Part shown: positions 1 through 9,373 of the stretch, piece after piece
Position numbering within the stretch: the stretch's first letter is position 1
Layout: every line of letters begins with the position of its first letter
NCBI GenBank assembly: GCA_964596125.1
Contig: CAZQRP010000016.1
Span: 12,854-76,853, forward strand
Direction: 5' to 3'
Origin: CAZQRP01 sp964596125
GTDB lineage: Bacteria > Chloroflexota > Dehalococcoidia > GIF9 > UBA5629
Length of the DNA: 64,000 nucleotides
Notes under the pieces: generated by a model
Told to the model about the DNA's origin: nothing
The model's database searches: none
What the model saw: only the letters and a program-made list of their open reading frames with translations
Position numbers and translations under genes: made by a program

Positions 1-1
1 A

Positions 2-154
2 GCAAACGTACTGGGTATACTGATGGTTACTACCAGTGCCCGTTTACTGGTGTCTACGACATCGGTAGCTGCCTGGCGAGTGTATAAATTATCCAGCTTT
101 CCCTACCTGGGTATTGTGTTTCTGGCTATGTGTCTGGATATCTGGCTCGCATAG
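2..154 (+). CDS. C-terminal fragment of a membrane protein (partial)
   Basis: The frame starting at base 2 is open for 50 codons to a TAG at 152-154 and enters from outside the window. The residues are strongly hydrophobic, with two stretches that look like membrane helices: one near the window edge and one at the end (FPYLGIVFLAMCLDIWLA). This resembles the end of a polytopic inner-membrane protein. The family cannot be told from so short a tail. Nothing else recognisable lies between it and tgt. Confidence 0.5.
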   Translation, partial: ANVLGILMVTTSARLLVSTTSVAAWRVYKLSSFPYLGIVFLAMCLDIWLA

Positions 155-382
155 TCCAGGTACTGGCATATAGTATGAATAGTAACTTCTATGCGGCGCT
201 TTGGCGATAGCTGGAGGATCATAGTCTCATTTCATTTAAGCTGACATCCTGTCCGCTATAGTAAATGGAAGCTGTAAGGCCGTTCGCCAGTGCAACATAT
301 GATATGAGTAAAATGGAGATATTGTTTTCAGATGCTTATCCCGTTCTTGTGTAAACTTTAAATATAAATAAGGAGTGATGAA

Positions 383-1585
383 ATAGAAGGGTATTTTAAG
401 GTAGTTGGAGCGTGTCCGGATACACAAGCGCGTCTTGGTGAGCTGGTAACCCGTAGCGGTATAGTAGCAACACCGGTCTTTCTGCCGGTTGGCAGCCAGG
501 GCGCAGTTAAGGCCTTAACTCCAAGAGAGGTTAAGGACATCGGTGTAACAATGATATTGGGTAATACCTATCATCTCTATCTCAGACCGGGGATAGATAC
601 AATTCAGAGGATGGGTGGATTGCACAGGTATATAGCCTGGGAAGGACCTATATTGACCGACAGCGGCGGTTATCAATTGTTTAGTCTGTCGCAATTATGC
701 AGGGTCAATGAAAATGAGGTTATTTTCCGCTCTCATATTGATGGTAGTGAGCATCACTTCTCTCCTGAGTTAGTTATTGAGGCCCAGGAAAGACTCGGCG
801 CTGACATAATTATGACTCTGGATGATTGTTCTGCCTTTAATAAAGATATACCAAAGGTTAAAGAAGCGATGGAGAGAACGCATCGTTGGGCGGAGAGATG
901 CCAGAAACATCATCAGGATAAAAGCCAGCTTCTTTTCGGCATAGTACAGGGAGGTTTTTCCATGGAGTTGCGCCGGCAGTCAGCAGCAGTACTGAATGCT
1001 CTGGATTTCCCGGGCTATGCTCTCGGTGGATTGAGCGTGGGTGAATCTAAAGAGCTCACCTGGTCGATGGTGGATACGACAGTAGAATTATTGCCTGTAG
1101 ATAAACCACGATATCTTATGGGGGTAGGTTCGCCTGAGGATATAATTGAAGGGTTAAGCAGGGGTATAGATATATTCGACAGCGCCTTGCCTACGAGAGT
1201 AGCCCGTAATGGTGCTCTTTTTACTATGGGGGGAAGAGAAAATATACTTAAAGCTGCGTACAGGATGAGAGAAAAACCTGTTGATACTGAATGTGATTGT
1301 TATACTTGCCGTACCTTTTCCGCAGCTTATTTACATCACCTGTTCAAATGTGGAGAGCTGTTAGCTTATAGGCTAGCAACTATTCATAACTTGAGGTTCA
1401 TTATCAGGCTGATAAAGGACGCGAGATCGGCTATCAGAGGAAATACTTTTCTTAATTTCAAGCGTGATTTCCTTTCCCGGTACGAGACTACGAACGAATC
1501 GGTCAGGCTTGCCCAGAAAGAGAAGTGGATGAACTCGCGGCAGGGCGATTCCGATGCCATCGCTTGGTTAAAGAATAAGTCATAA
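383..1585 (+). CDS. tgt: queuine/archaeosine tRNA-ribosyltransferase (TGT)
   Basis: Exchanges the guanine at position 34 of GUN-anticodon tRNAs for a queuine precursor (preQ1 in bacteria). The frame carries family landmarks: TPVFLPVGSQGAVKALTP at the N-terminus, ILGNTYHLYLRPG, DSGGYQLFSLS with the catalytic Asp, FDSALPTRVARNG with the second Asp, and the zinc site CDCYTC followed by a downstream His. The first in-frame ATG is at 551, but homology clearly extends upstream to about 383. In that part the only possible initiator is ATA (383-385), 7 bases after AAGGAG (370-375). An ATG at 378 reads ATG AAA TAG and stops, so either ATA is the start or one A is missing from the run at 381-383. Size of about 400 residues is normal for the family. 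Confidence 0.9.
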   Translation: MEGYFKVVGACPDTQARLGELVTRSGIVATPVFLPVGSQGAVKALTPREVKDIGVTMILGNTYHLYLRPGIDTIQRMGGLHRYIAWEGPILTDSGGYQLFSLSQLCRVNENEVIFRSHIDGSEHHFSPELVIEAQERLGADIIMTLDDCSAFNKDIPKVKEAMERTHRWAERCQKHHQDKSQLLFGIVQGGFSMELRRQSAAVLNALDFPGYALGGLSVGESKELTWSMVDTTVELLPVDKPRYLMGVGSPEDIIEGLSRGIDIFDSALPTRVARNGALFTMGGRENILKAAYRMREKPVDTECDCYTCRTFSAAYLHHLFKCGELLAYRLATIHNLRFIIRLIKDARSAIRGNTFLNFKRDFLSRYETTNESVRLAQKEKWMNSRQGDSDAIAWLKNKS

Positions 1586-2038
1586 TCTTCTCTTCTCGCT
1601 GATGCACTTCGCTGTTGATAACCGGTGCCGAGGAGGGCATGGAATTGCCGTTGAATTCAACAATATGTTATACTTTTAGTTTATATAATTTCACGTTATA
1701 GTTATAAGATGATTTTTGCACTGTATTAACCGGGCATGTATAGAGTAGCCCAAAGCTGAATTTTATGGGTGTGCTCTTTGCAGATCAATCCGGCATGTCT
1801 GGCTTTTTTAAAATGTAACCTGATAGCAGGATAGTTTGGACTTGAGTGATAAGCGTTTAGAACCGATTTCCACCTTCGTTCCATTACCCTCGTCAGTAGT
1901 ACGATTGCTAACCTGGACTATCTGGCAGATTGTTCGCTATTGCCATAATAATAATGTGAGTTCTCGGGTGAGTACTGTAGAATTTTGCCTTCCGTGTAGG
2001 GGTGTTGTCTTATCCGGAGCTTAAAAGGAGGTTTTGCT
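1586..2038. other. intergenic stretch without a recognised gene
   Basis: I see no convincing gene in these 453 bases. A 62-codon open frame at 1836-2024 has no ribosome binding site and no protein-like composition. A weak inverted repeat followed by a T run (about 1789-1812, CCGG/CTGG then TTTTTT) might be a poor terminator. The very end carries AAAAGGAGG (about 2023-2031), the ribosome binding site of the next gene. A promoter for the following operon is expected here but none stands out. Confidence 0.5.
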
Positions 2039-3247
2039 ATGGCTGGACCTTTAGACGGGATCAAGGTGGTGGAAATAACAATGTTTCAGCAGGGGCCGGT
2101 CGCTGGGATGAGGTTGGGGGATTTAGGTGCCGATGTAATTAAGGTGGAACCAAAAACTGGAGACCCGGCACGGGGTTTTATGAGGATTATAGGCAGCATG
2201 GTTGGATTAAAGGGGCGTAATTACTACTTCGAGAACAATAATCGTAATAAGAGGAGCATTGTTCTGGATTTGAGGACGGAGGGAGGAAAAGAGCTGTTTT
2301 TCAAGTTGATTGACAGTGCCGATGTGTTCTTGAACAATCTAAGCATCGAGGCGCCGATTAAAATGGGCATAGGCCCGGATGTGTTACTAAAGAGGAATCC
2401 GAGACTTATCTATGCTCACGCCTCAGGATGGGGGAGGAAGGGTCCCGATGCTCATGAGCTTTCCTTTGACTATACCGGAATAGCCAGATCCGGACTGATG
2501 ATGTCGTGTGGTGAAAGTGGCGGCCCACCGGCTCAGATATTACCAGGCATGGGAGATGAACTGGGTGGGCTTATCTGTGCTTGGGGAGTAACCGCTGCGC
2601 TGTATGCCAGGGAGAAGACAGGGAAGGGGCAGGTGGTGGATACTTCGTTGATGGGCAGCCTGATTGCTATGCTCGGGATGGTCATGGCGGCTCCGGCTAT
2701 ACTGGGTCAGGAATTTCCCAGAGCGGTCAGGTCTGAAGCTGGCAATCCTATTTATAATCATTATAAATGCAAGGATGATAAATGGCTTGCTCTTGCCCAC
2801 TTACAGCCGGACAGGTACTGGGGTAATGTATGCCAGGCAATGGACATGCGAGATATAGAGAATGATCCAAGATTCAGCACCATTGAATCAAGGAGTGAAA
2901 ACGCCACAGAGCTGATAGCAATTATGGATGATAAATTCGCTACCAGGGATCGTGACGAGTGGCTGGAAATTCTCAAGAAGGCGGACTGTATCTGTACTCC
3001 GATTCAATCCCCGTTGGAAGTATCTAATGACCCGCAAACTTTAGCCAATAACTATTTTATAAATGTTGACCATCCGGTATGGGGCAAAATAAAAGTAGTC
3101 GGTTTTCCGTGGGATTTCAGTGAAACACCGGCAACATGGAGAAGGGAGGCCCCGGAGTTTGGACAACATACTGAGGAGATATTGCTGGAGATGGGCTACA
3201 CGTGGGATGATATTACGAGATTTAAGGAGGAGGAGATAATAGGTTGA
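2039..3247 (+). CDS. CaiB/BaiF (class III) CoA-transferase
   Basis: Class III CoA-transferases move CoA between carboxylic acids through an aspartyl-CoA intermediate. The protein (402 residues, normal for the family) opens with LDGIKVVEIT and RLGDLGADVIKVE, has the NKRSIVLDLRTEGG block, and carries the catalytic aspartate in GMGDELGG (Asp173), followed by ALYAREKTGKGQVVDTSL. ATG 2039 has an AGGAGG site at the right distance. It is 24 bases upstream of the dehydratase/reductase subunits, so it probably activates or recycles the acyl-CoA substrate of that enzyme. The acid cannot be deduced from sequence; aromatic or hydroxy-acid CoA are the likely choices. Confidence 0.92.
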   Translation: MAGPLDGIKVVEITMFQQGPVAGMRLGDLGADVIKVEPKTGDPARGFMRIIGSMVGLKGRNYYFENNNRNKRSIVLDLRTEGGKELFFKLIDSADVFLNNLSIEAPIKMGIGPDVLLKRNPRLIYAHASGWGRKGPDAHELSFDYTGIARSGLMMSCGESGGPPAQILPGMGDELGGLICAWGVTAALYAREKTGKGQVVDTSLMGSLIAMLGMVMAAPAILGQEFPRAVRSEAGNPIYNHYKCKDDKWLALAHLQPDRYWGNVCQAMDMRDIENDPRFSTIESRSENATELIAIMDDKFATRDRDEWLEILKKADCICTPIQSPLEVSNDPQTLANNYFINVDHPVWGKIKVVGFPWDFSETPATWRREAPEFGQHTEEILLEMGYTWDDITRFKEEEIIG

Positions 3248-3271
3248 GGCTTTCCACGGAAGGAGTAGTTA

Positions 3272-4435
3272 ATGTTAGTAGAGGCTAATACTGGCGGGCT
3301 GGCGCAAGTAGAGAAATACTATCAGGATTACGGTGGCCGTGCCAGAGAGCTTAGGGGACAGGGTGGTAGGATAATAGGCTACCTCTGCGCTTTTGTTCCA
3401 CTGGAGGTACTTACTGCAGCCGGTTTTATCCCTTTCAGGATAAAGGGAAGTATTAATGAGCCAATCACCAGGGCAGACACCCAGATGGAGACAATTGTCT
3501 GTCCTCTGGTTCGCAGTTGCTACGATTTAACACTGAAGGGTAATTACGAGTTTTTAGAGGGTTTCGTTTTTCCCCATGCCTGTGACAGTATATGCAAAAC
3601 TTATGACCTCTGGAGATATACTCTTGGTTTGCCTTATTCCCACAAAATCAACATGCCGCATGGGATTGACGACTCATCATTGAAATTCTTTGCCTCGATA
3701 CTGGGTGTTTTTAGAAAGACCCTGGGTAAATTTGCCGGTAAGGACATCACCGATGATAGACTGCTCGAGGCGGTCAAGACCTACAATATGTACAGGTCTG
3801 CAGTACGGGGACTGTTCGAGCTTAGAAAATTGGACCTGCCTTTAATCTCCGGTACGGAGGTGACAAAGATTCTAATCGCTGGGATGAGCATTCCTGTAGA
3901 GGAAGCAACTCATCTGGTAGCCAGCGTTACAGACGAAGTCAGGCAAAGACCTGTTGTTGCTACCAGGAAGCCGAGAATAATGATAGTTGGTGCACAGGTT
4001 GATGATGCCTCTTTTATTGAGCTGGTTGAGGATAGCGGTGCTCATGTGGTTGCCGATGATTTGTGCCCTGGAGCCAGGGAATATTCATCAGATGTAGAGA
4101 TAACGGATGACCTGATCGGTGCTATCGCTGAACGCTATCTACGGAAGATACGCTGCAGCCGGACATTTCGTGAGCAGAAGGGAACATATCCGGAATATTT
4201 AGATGACAGGTTCGGCCATATTGTCCGGGCGATTAAAGATTACAGTGTTGACGGCGTTATCCTGTACATCTATAAATATTGTGACCCGTTCGGATTCGAA
4301 GTACCGACGGTGAGGAGCTACATAGAATCATGCGGTATACCGGTGCTTTACCTTGAGGATGATTATACAATGTCAAACTTTGTCAGCATGAAAACCAGGG
4401 TTCAGGCATTCCTGGAGATGATCGGCCTACTTTAA
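3272..4435 (+). CDS. 2-hydroxyacyl-CoA dehydratase / benzoyl-CoA reductase subunit (BzdN/BcrC/HgdB-like)
   Basis: 387 residues of the HgdB/BcrB/BcrC family, whose subunits bind 4Fe-4S clusters and carry out the radical dehydration of 2-hydroxyacyl-CoA or the ATP-driven dearomatisation of benzoyl-CoA. Family signs are GYLCAFVPLEVLTAAGFIPF near the start, cysteines in IVCPLVRSC, FPHACDSIC and YIYKYCDPFG, and the C-terminal GIPVLYLEDDY. The start has a GGAAGGAG site. It is followed directly by a second subunit and two activator ATPases, the order of bzdNOPQ. Its length fits BzdN/BcrC. Whether the substrate is aromatic or a hydroxyacyl-CoA is inference. Confidence 0.85.
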   Translation: MLVEANTGGLAQVEKYYQDYGGRARELRGQGGRIIGYLCAFVPLEVLTAAGFIPFRIKGSINEPITRADTQMETIVCPLVRSCYDLTLKGNYEFLEGFVFPHACDSICKTYDLWRYTLGLPYSHKINMPHGIDDSSLKFFASILGVFRKTLGKFAGKDITDDRLLEAVKTYNMYRSAVRGLFELRKLDLPLISGTEVTKILIAGMSIPVEEATHLVASVTDEVRQRPVVATRKPRIMIVGAQVDDASFIELVEDSGAHVVADDLCPGAREYSSDVEITDDLIGAIAERYLRKIRCSRTFREQKGTYPEYLDDRFGHIVRAIKDYSVDGVILYIYKYCDPFGFEVPTVRSYIESCGIPVLYLEDDYTMSNFVSMKTRVQAFLEMIGLL

Positions 4436-4464
4436 GCAAAACGAAAGTACATGGGGAATAATCG

Positions 4465-5811
4465 ATGACTGAAGTACAGCAAACACAGGAGAAAACGAGA
4501 AGAAAGACTTCCACCGAGGCCGCTAGCAGGATAGCGCCGATGGTCAAGTCTGCATTTGCAGAATGCCTGCATGCCAGAGAAGAAGGAAAGCCTATAGCTT
4601 ATACCTTTATAAATTGCAGTTACGATGAAATTATCCGTGCCATGGATATAGTGCCGGTGTGGGTGGAGAATTTTGCCGGTATCTGCAGTGCTAAACATGA
4701 TGCCCAGAGATTCTTAGAGAAAGCGGAGACCGAAGGTTTTTCACGCTCCCTCTGCACATATGCCCTGTGCAGTTTGGGTTTTGATACCTGGCGGGAGCAT
4801 TTAGGCGAGATGCCTCCCAATGCCCCCTGGGGAGGACAGCCAAGGCCAAATATGATGCTCGGCAGTGGACAGAATATCTGTGATCCCAGGAATAAATGGT
4901 ATCAGGCATCCAAGCATTATATGCCCGATGTTCCTATTTATGATATAGAACTCCCGATAATACCGTTTGAAGCTGACTATGACTATAGGGAAGTGCAGGA
5001 CTTCTATGCTAAATTTATTGTTGAGCAATTCAGAGGGCTGGTACAGTTTCTGGAGAAGCAAACAGGCAGGAAGATGAACTGGGATAGGCTCAGCGAGCTG
5101 GTCGACCTGGCAGACAGGACCTGGAATATGATTATCGAGGCATACGAACTGCGTCGGGCTATTCCCTGCCCCATGGACACCGGCGACGCTATGAATACCA
5201 TGGTGCCCATGGAATTTATGATGGGAACCCAGGAGGGTTATGACTTCTTCAAGGACTTGCACGATGAACTGCTACAGAAGATAGCCAGTAATGAGGGTGT
5301 GGTCCCTGACGAAAGGTACCGGTTGATTTGGGGTGGTGGGCTACCGTCATGGTATGCCCTCACCGACTTTAACTACTTCAACAGTAAAGGGGCTGTTTTT
5401 CCGGTAGAAATTACCTACCGTCTGGTGGAGGCTATTTATAACTTTGACATCGATTTGTCCAGGATCGCTGATCCGCTCGAGCACATTGCCTGGAGATGGG
5501 TCAAGAACTGGAGTTTCTGGCATGATAAAGCCAGGAAGCGTCCCGGTTCACATCCCGATGTCGAGCGGTTAATACAGTATATCGAAGACTACCATATCGA
5601 TGGTATCGTTATGCATGAGGCCTTTTCCTGCCGCTCATGGCATGTGGGCCTGATCTGGCAATTGAATTTGCTGAAGAAGATATACCGTGACATCCCTTCA
5701 TTAATCCTGGAAAGCGATATTGTCGATATTAGCTCCTACAATGAGGCTGATACCAGGATGAGGATAGATACTTTTATCGAGACTCTGGAGGCGACTAAAA
5801 ACAGAAAATAG
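4465..5811 (+). CDS. 2-hydroxyacyl-CoA dehydratase / benzoyl-CoA reductase subunit (BzdO/BcrB-like)
   Basis: 448 residues, second and larger HgdB-family subunit. Seen are RIAPMVKSAFAECLHA at the N-terminus, YTFINCSYDEIIRAMDIVP, the cysteine-bearing ENFAGICSAK and LCTYALCSLG, and near the end HEAFSCRSWHVG with a conserved Cys, then ILESDIVD. It lies 29 bases after the previous subunit and precedes two activators. Together the two subunits would form the cluster-bearing catalytic module. The length and order match class I benzoyl-CoA reductases of the Bzd type better than a plain dehydratase, but phylogeny would be needed to settle it. Confidence 0.85.
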   Translation: MTEVQQTQEKTRRKTSTEAASRIAPMVKSAFAECLHAREEGKPIAYTFINCSYDEIIRAMDIVPVWVENFAGICSAKHDAQRFLEKAETEGFSRSLCTYALCSLGFDTWREHLGEMPPNAPWGGQPRPNMMLGSGQNICDPRNKWYQASKHYMPDVPIYDIELPIIPFEADYDYREVQDFYAKFIVEQFRGLVQFLEKQTGRKMNWDRLSELVDLADRTWNMIIEAYELRRAIPCPMDTGDAMNTMVPMEFMMGTQEGYDFFKDLHDELLQKIASNEGVVPDERYRLIWGGGLPSWYALTDFNYFNSKGAVFPVEITYRLVEAIYNFDIDLSRIADPLEHIAWRWVKNWSFWHDKARKRPGSHPDVERLIQYIEDYHIDGIVMHEAFSCRSWHVGLIWQLNLLKKIYRDIPSLILESDIVDISSYNEADTRMRIDTFIETLEATKNRK

Positions 5812-5880
5812 TTGCTCCCCAGGGTAGCGATATTGTAAAGGGTGTGGCAGTGAGGGTAAACTCCTTGTGGTCCAGGCGAA

Positions 5881-6732
5881 ATGGCTGAATATTTTGCTGG
5901 TATTGACATTGGCTCCACGATGACCAAAGTGGTGATAATGGATGGGTCGGTGGTTGCCTCAGTGATAAGCGTCTCAAGTCCGGAGCACAGAAAGCTGGCT
6001 AATCGCGTAATGGAGGAGGCACTGACCGGTGCGGGACTACAGTTTGATGAGATCACCTACGTAGTGGCTACCGGTTATGGACGGATTAATGTTCCCTTTG
6101 CTGATAAACAGATCACTGAAATATCCTGCCATGCCAGGGGAGTGAGCAGCGTACTGCCGACTGCGAGGACTGTAATAGACATCGGCGGCCAGGACTGTAA
6201 AGGGATCAAGCTGGTAAATGGTCGGATGGTGGACTTTGTCATGAACAATAAATGCGCTGCCGGGACGGGCAGATTTATTGAGGTGATAGCCGAAGGACTG
6301 GGTGTCAGGCTTGAGGACATGGGTGCTCTGTCATTGACTGCTGAAAGCGATATCAGTATAAGTAATATGTGTACCGTGTTTGCTGAGCAGGAAGTGGTTT
6401 CAAAACTGGCTGAAGGTGTGCCGCTGGCTGACCTGGTTGCCGGTGTTCATAAGGCAATTGCTGCTATGATATCCGGCATGGTAGGCCGGCTTAAGATAGA
6501 ACAGGATGTGGTTGTCACTGGTGGTGGGGCAAAAAACATCGGGCTGGTCAGGGCATTAGAGGCTAAACTGGGCTATACCGTATTGATCCCACCCGAGCCA
6601 ATGCTTACCGGGGCTATAGGTGCTGCGCTGCTCGCTAAAGAAGCTGTACAGAGCGCTACGAAGGACGGTTTACCGCCGGCAAGAAGCCGGCGCCCGCTGC
6701 AGGAAGTGACCTTCTTTGACCAGGACAAATGA
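5881..6732 (+). CDS. BadF/BadG/BcrA/BcrD-family ATPase activator (first copy)
   Basis: ASKHA-fold ATPase that feeds low-potential electrons into the catalytic subunits through a 4Fe-4S cluster bridging a dimer. The sequence shows the phosphate-1 loop FAGIDIGSTMTKVVIM at residues 4-19, VIDIGGQD, the cluster cysteines in NKCAAGTGRF and SNMCTVFAEQE, and the late VVTGGGAKNIGLV. 283 residues, as expected. The upstream ribosome site is weak. Its stop overlaps the next gene's start by four bases (ATGA), so the two are probably translated together and form a heterodimeric activator as in BcrAD or BzdPQ. Confidence 0.9.
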   Translation: MAEYFAGIDIGSTMTKVVIMDGSVVASVISVSSPEHRKLANRVMEEALTGAGLQFDEITYVVATGYGRINVPFADKQITEISCHARGVSSVLPTARTVIDIGGQDCKGIKLVNGRMVDFVMNNKCAAGTGRFIEVIAEGLGVRLEDMGALSLTAESDISISNMCTVFAEQEVVSKLAEGVPLADLVAGVHKAIAAMISGMVGRLKIEQDVVVTGGGAKNIGLVRALEAKLGYTVLIPPEPMLTGAIGAALLAKEAVQSATKDGLPPARSRRPLQEVTFFDQDK

Positions 6733-7565
6733 AATGGGAGTTGCTGATGCGTCCCGCTCCTGATGATGTCGTTTCGAATGTTACCCACCATGTTATCGGA
6801 GTAGATATCGGTTCTACGTTTTCTAAAGCGGTGGTACTCTCTGAAAACGGCATTCGTTCATGGGCGATCATGCCTACGAAGGGAAGGTATCAAGCTCTGG
6901 CCGATGAGGTAGTCCGCCGGGCTTTGACCGAAGCGAAGACATCCCCTGAGAGTATAGCCTGTACCGTCGCCACCGGCTACGGTGCAGCCAATGTCTCACC
7001 GGCTGACCGGACGGCCAATGATATATCGTGCCAGGGAAAAGGAGTGTCTTACCTGTTCCCCTCAGCCCGGACGGTGGTCGATATCGGCGGACAGTTCAGC
7101 AGGGTGTTTCGAATCGACGGTGACGGTAGAGTACTGGATTTTGTGCTCAGTGAAAAGTGTGCTGCCGGCAGTGGCCGTCTGCTGCAGGTGATCGCCCGGG
7201 TGCTACAGGTAGATATTGGCGAGATGGGCGAGCTTTCTCTTAAATCCAGAAACAAGGTTGATTTTACTACCGGCTGTGCCGTATTCAGCGAGACGGAGGC
7301 TGTGTCCCGAGTTGCCGAAGGCGCCTTGAAAGAGGATATTGCCGCCGGGATTAACCGGGCGCTGGCCTCCAAGGTCCAGATCCTGGTGGAACGGATCGGG
7401 TGCACGCCGGATTGTGCCCTGGCAGGTGGCGGCGCAAAGAATATCGGGCTGGTCAGGGATATCGAGGAAAGGTTAGGTATCAAGACCTTAATTTTCGAAG
7501 AGCCGCAGATTATTGCCGCCCTGGGAGCAGCCCTGATTGCCCGTGATACGGTACACTCCGGATAG
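6729..7565 (+). CDS. BadF/BadG/BcrA/BcrD-family ATPase activator (second copy)
   Basis: A second, divergent copy of the activator ATPase (278 residues): VIGVDIGSTFSKAVVL, VVDIGGQFSRV, cluster cysteines in SEKCAAGSGR and TTGCAVFSETE, and LAGGGAKNIGLV. The initiating ATG overlaps the stop of the first copy. Dehydratases normally use one homodimeric activator. Having two different activators next to two catalytic subunits is the hallmark of class I benzoyl-CoA reductases, and this is the main reason for suggesting aromatic or other ATP-driven reductase chemistry here. The operon ends here, and the next gene converges from the other strand. Confidence 0.9.
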   Translation: MKWELLMRPAPDDVVSNVTHHVIGVDIGSTFSKAVVLSENGIRSWAIMPTKGRYQALADEVVRRALTEAKTSPESIACTVATGYGAANVSPADRTANDISCQGKGVSYLFPSARTVVDIGGQFSRVFRIDGDGRVLDFVLSEKCAAGSGRLLQVIARVLQVDIGEMGELSLKSRNKVDFTTGCAVFSETEAVSRVAEGALKEDIAAGINRALASKVQILVERIGCTPDCALAGGGAKNIGLVRDIEERLGIKTLIFEEPQIIAALGAALIARDTVHSG

Positions 7566-7576
7566 ATGGGTCCGGT

Positions 7577-8011
7577 TCAATCCCCGTTGCGGTCGACGAC
7601 CGGAATCGTTGTACTGGTAGCCCTGGCTATTAGTTTGCTCTCCTGGTTGGTTACGGTGACTTCGGAGATACAGACCCGCCTGCCGCTTTTTACTACCCGG
7701 CACTCCGCCGTAAGCTCATCACCTACGTAGGCGCTGGCAATGAAGTGGATATTGAACTGGGAAGCTACGTTGGGGCTGATTATTGTATTTGACGCATAGC
7801 CAGCGGCAAAGTCGGACAGCATGAAGATAATACCGCCGAAAACAACCCCGTTGAAGTTACCGTAGTCAGCTCTCATGTTCATGGCTACTCTGGCATAGCC
7901 CCGTGAGAGCTCCAGCAGCCGCATCTTCAGGAACGAGGCGATCGGCTCCTTTTCTATTTTTGCCCGTAGCTGTGCTACGGTATCAGGAGTGCTGTCTTTT
8001 TGTGCTGACAT
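7577..8011 (-). CDS. PaaI-like hotdog-fold thioesterase
   Basis: About 144 residues from the ATG at 8009-8011, which has a GGAAA site. Longer in-frame starts up to 8068 exist but add only a basic stretch. The core FGGIIFMLSDFAAGYASNT is the hotdog helix of the PaaI/YbgC group, followed by the beta strands FNIHFIASAYVGDELTAECRV and the terminal strand IARATSTTIPV. Such enzymes hydrolyse acyl-CoA, often phenylacetyl- or hydroxyphenyl-CoA. Convergent with the CoA-ester operon, it may relieve CoA trapping, but the substrate is unknown. Confidence 0.85.
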   Translation of the reverse strand: MSAQKDSTPDTVAQLRAKIEKEPIASFLKMRLLELSRGYARVAMNMRADYGNFNGVVFGGIIFMLSDFAAGYASNTIISPNVASQFNIHFIASAYVGDELTAECRVVKSGRRVCISEVTVTNQESKLIARATSTTIPVVDRNGD

Positions 8012-8185
8012 TTTCGATTTCCTAGTCTTTTTTCCTGACTCAAGTACTGCCTGTAATAGAAGCTTCAAAAATAGACGGTCAACGAATTATACAGGGTGGT
8101 TCAATGTTCCTTTGATAGACAGTCTCTTTCTTCCAGGGCATATGCCTCTCATCTGGCTCACCGATGTCCGTTGTCGTTATGAATG

Positions 8186-9373
8186 CTAACACAGGTTGAA
8201 CTGCTCGGCAGCTTTCCTGAAGCCAGGCAGGGATCCCTCCAGGGTCCTGTCTTCCACGCAGTATGAGATACGGAAATAGCCCGGCATGCCAAAACCCCGT
8301 CCGGGTACCGCTACTATATTCGATTTCCGCAACTCCGCGAGGAAAGCGAGTTCATCATCGAGCGGAGACTTGGGGAACATGTAAAATGCTCCCTGGGGTT
8401 TCATCACTGAGTAGCCCATGCCGGCCAGGCTGGTATATATAAAGTCTCTCTTTTTTTGATACTCGCCTACGGAAACTGTTACGTTCTGCAAGGTACGGAC
8501 CACGTATTGCATCAGGGCAGGCGCATTCACAAATCCCAGTACCCTGTTGCAGAATATCAGACCGGCAAGGAGCTGTTCATGGTCGCTGCAATCGGGATGC
8601 ACTGCAATGTAGCCGATGCGCTCACCGGCCAGTGCCAGGTCCTTGGAGTGGGAACAGACGACAATACTCTGGAGGTAGTGGTGAAAAATCGGTTGATACT
8701 TCATCCCGTCGTAGATTAATTTTCGGTATGCTTCATCGCTGATGAGATAGATATGCGTTGCATACTGCTGCTCTTTTTTATGCAGCAGCTCCCCGATCTG
8801 GTGGAGTAGTTCTTCGCTGTAGACGGCACCCGTCGGATTATTGGGGGAGTTGATAATGACTGCCTTCGTTTTAGCTGTAACAGCGGCTTCAAGCTTGTCA
8901 AGTCTGGGTATGAATTTCTCGTCTGTCGGCAGCACCTTGACAACGCCACCATGATTATCGATATAGTTATCAAACTCAGCGAAAAAGGGAGCGAATACGA
9001 TGACCTCTTCCTGCGGATTGAGTATTGCCTTCAAGGTTACATTCAGTCCCCCGGCAGCGCCGCAGGTCATGACGATATCATTCGTGGTGAAGATAACGCC
9101 GGTTTCCTGCGATAGCTGCGCTGCAACAGCGGCCCTTGTGTCGGCATGACCGGCATTCTCCATGTACCGGTGCATTCCCGGTAACGGCTTCTCTGCCAGT
9201 CTCTTTAACTCCTCCACGAACTCAGGTGGCGGTTCCATGATCGGATTTCCCAGGGAAAGGTCGAAGACATTCTCCTCACCGTAGCGCTGCTTGAGGGCAT
9301 TGCCTTCTTCAAACATCTTCCTGATCCATGCCCCGGCCATCATACGTTTCTGGACATTATCCGAGATTGACAT
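8186..9373 (-). CDS. class I/II PLP-dependent aminotransferase (aspartate-type fold)
   Basis: 395 residues from ATG 9371-9373, preceded by AAGGAG on the minus strand. A longer open frame to 9412 lacks a site. Fold-type I signs are SPNNPTGAVY (residues 176-185), ISDEAYRKL (Asp213 and Tyr216 contacting the cofactor), the Schiff-base lysine in SHSKDLALAGERIGY (Lys244), and a late Arg in YFRISYCVED. GNPIMEPPPEFV at the N-terminus fits a subgroup usually named simply pyridoxal phosphate-dependent aminotransferase. Amino donor and acceptor cannot be inferred. Confidence 0.9.
   Translation of the reverse strand: MSISDNVQKRMMAGAWIRKMFEEGNALKQRYGEENVFDLSLGNPIMEPPPEFVEELKRLAEKPLPGMHRYMENAGHADTRAAVAAQLSQETGVIFTTNDIVMTCGAAGGLNVTLKAILNPQEEVIVFAPFFAEFDNYIDNHGGVVKVLPTDEKFIPRLDKLEAAVTAKTKAVIINSPNNPTGAVYSEELLHQIGELLHKKEQQYATHIYLISDEAYRKLIYDGMKYQPIFHHYLQSIVVCSHSKDLALAGERIGYIAVHPDCSDHEQLLAGLIFCNRVLGFVNAPALMQYVVRTLQNVTVSVGEYQKKRDFIYTSLAGMGYSVMKPQGAFYMFPKSPLDDELAFLAELRKSNIVAVPGRGFGMPGYFRISYCVEDRTLEGSLPGFRKAAEQFNLC

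Noticed and set aside
1836..2024. 62-codon open frame upstream of the CoA-transferase
   Set aside because: No ribosome site, unusual composition and no recognisable family.
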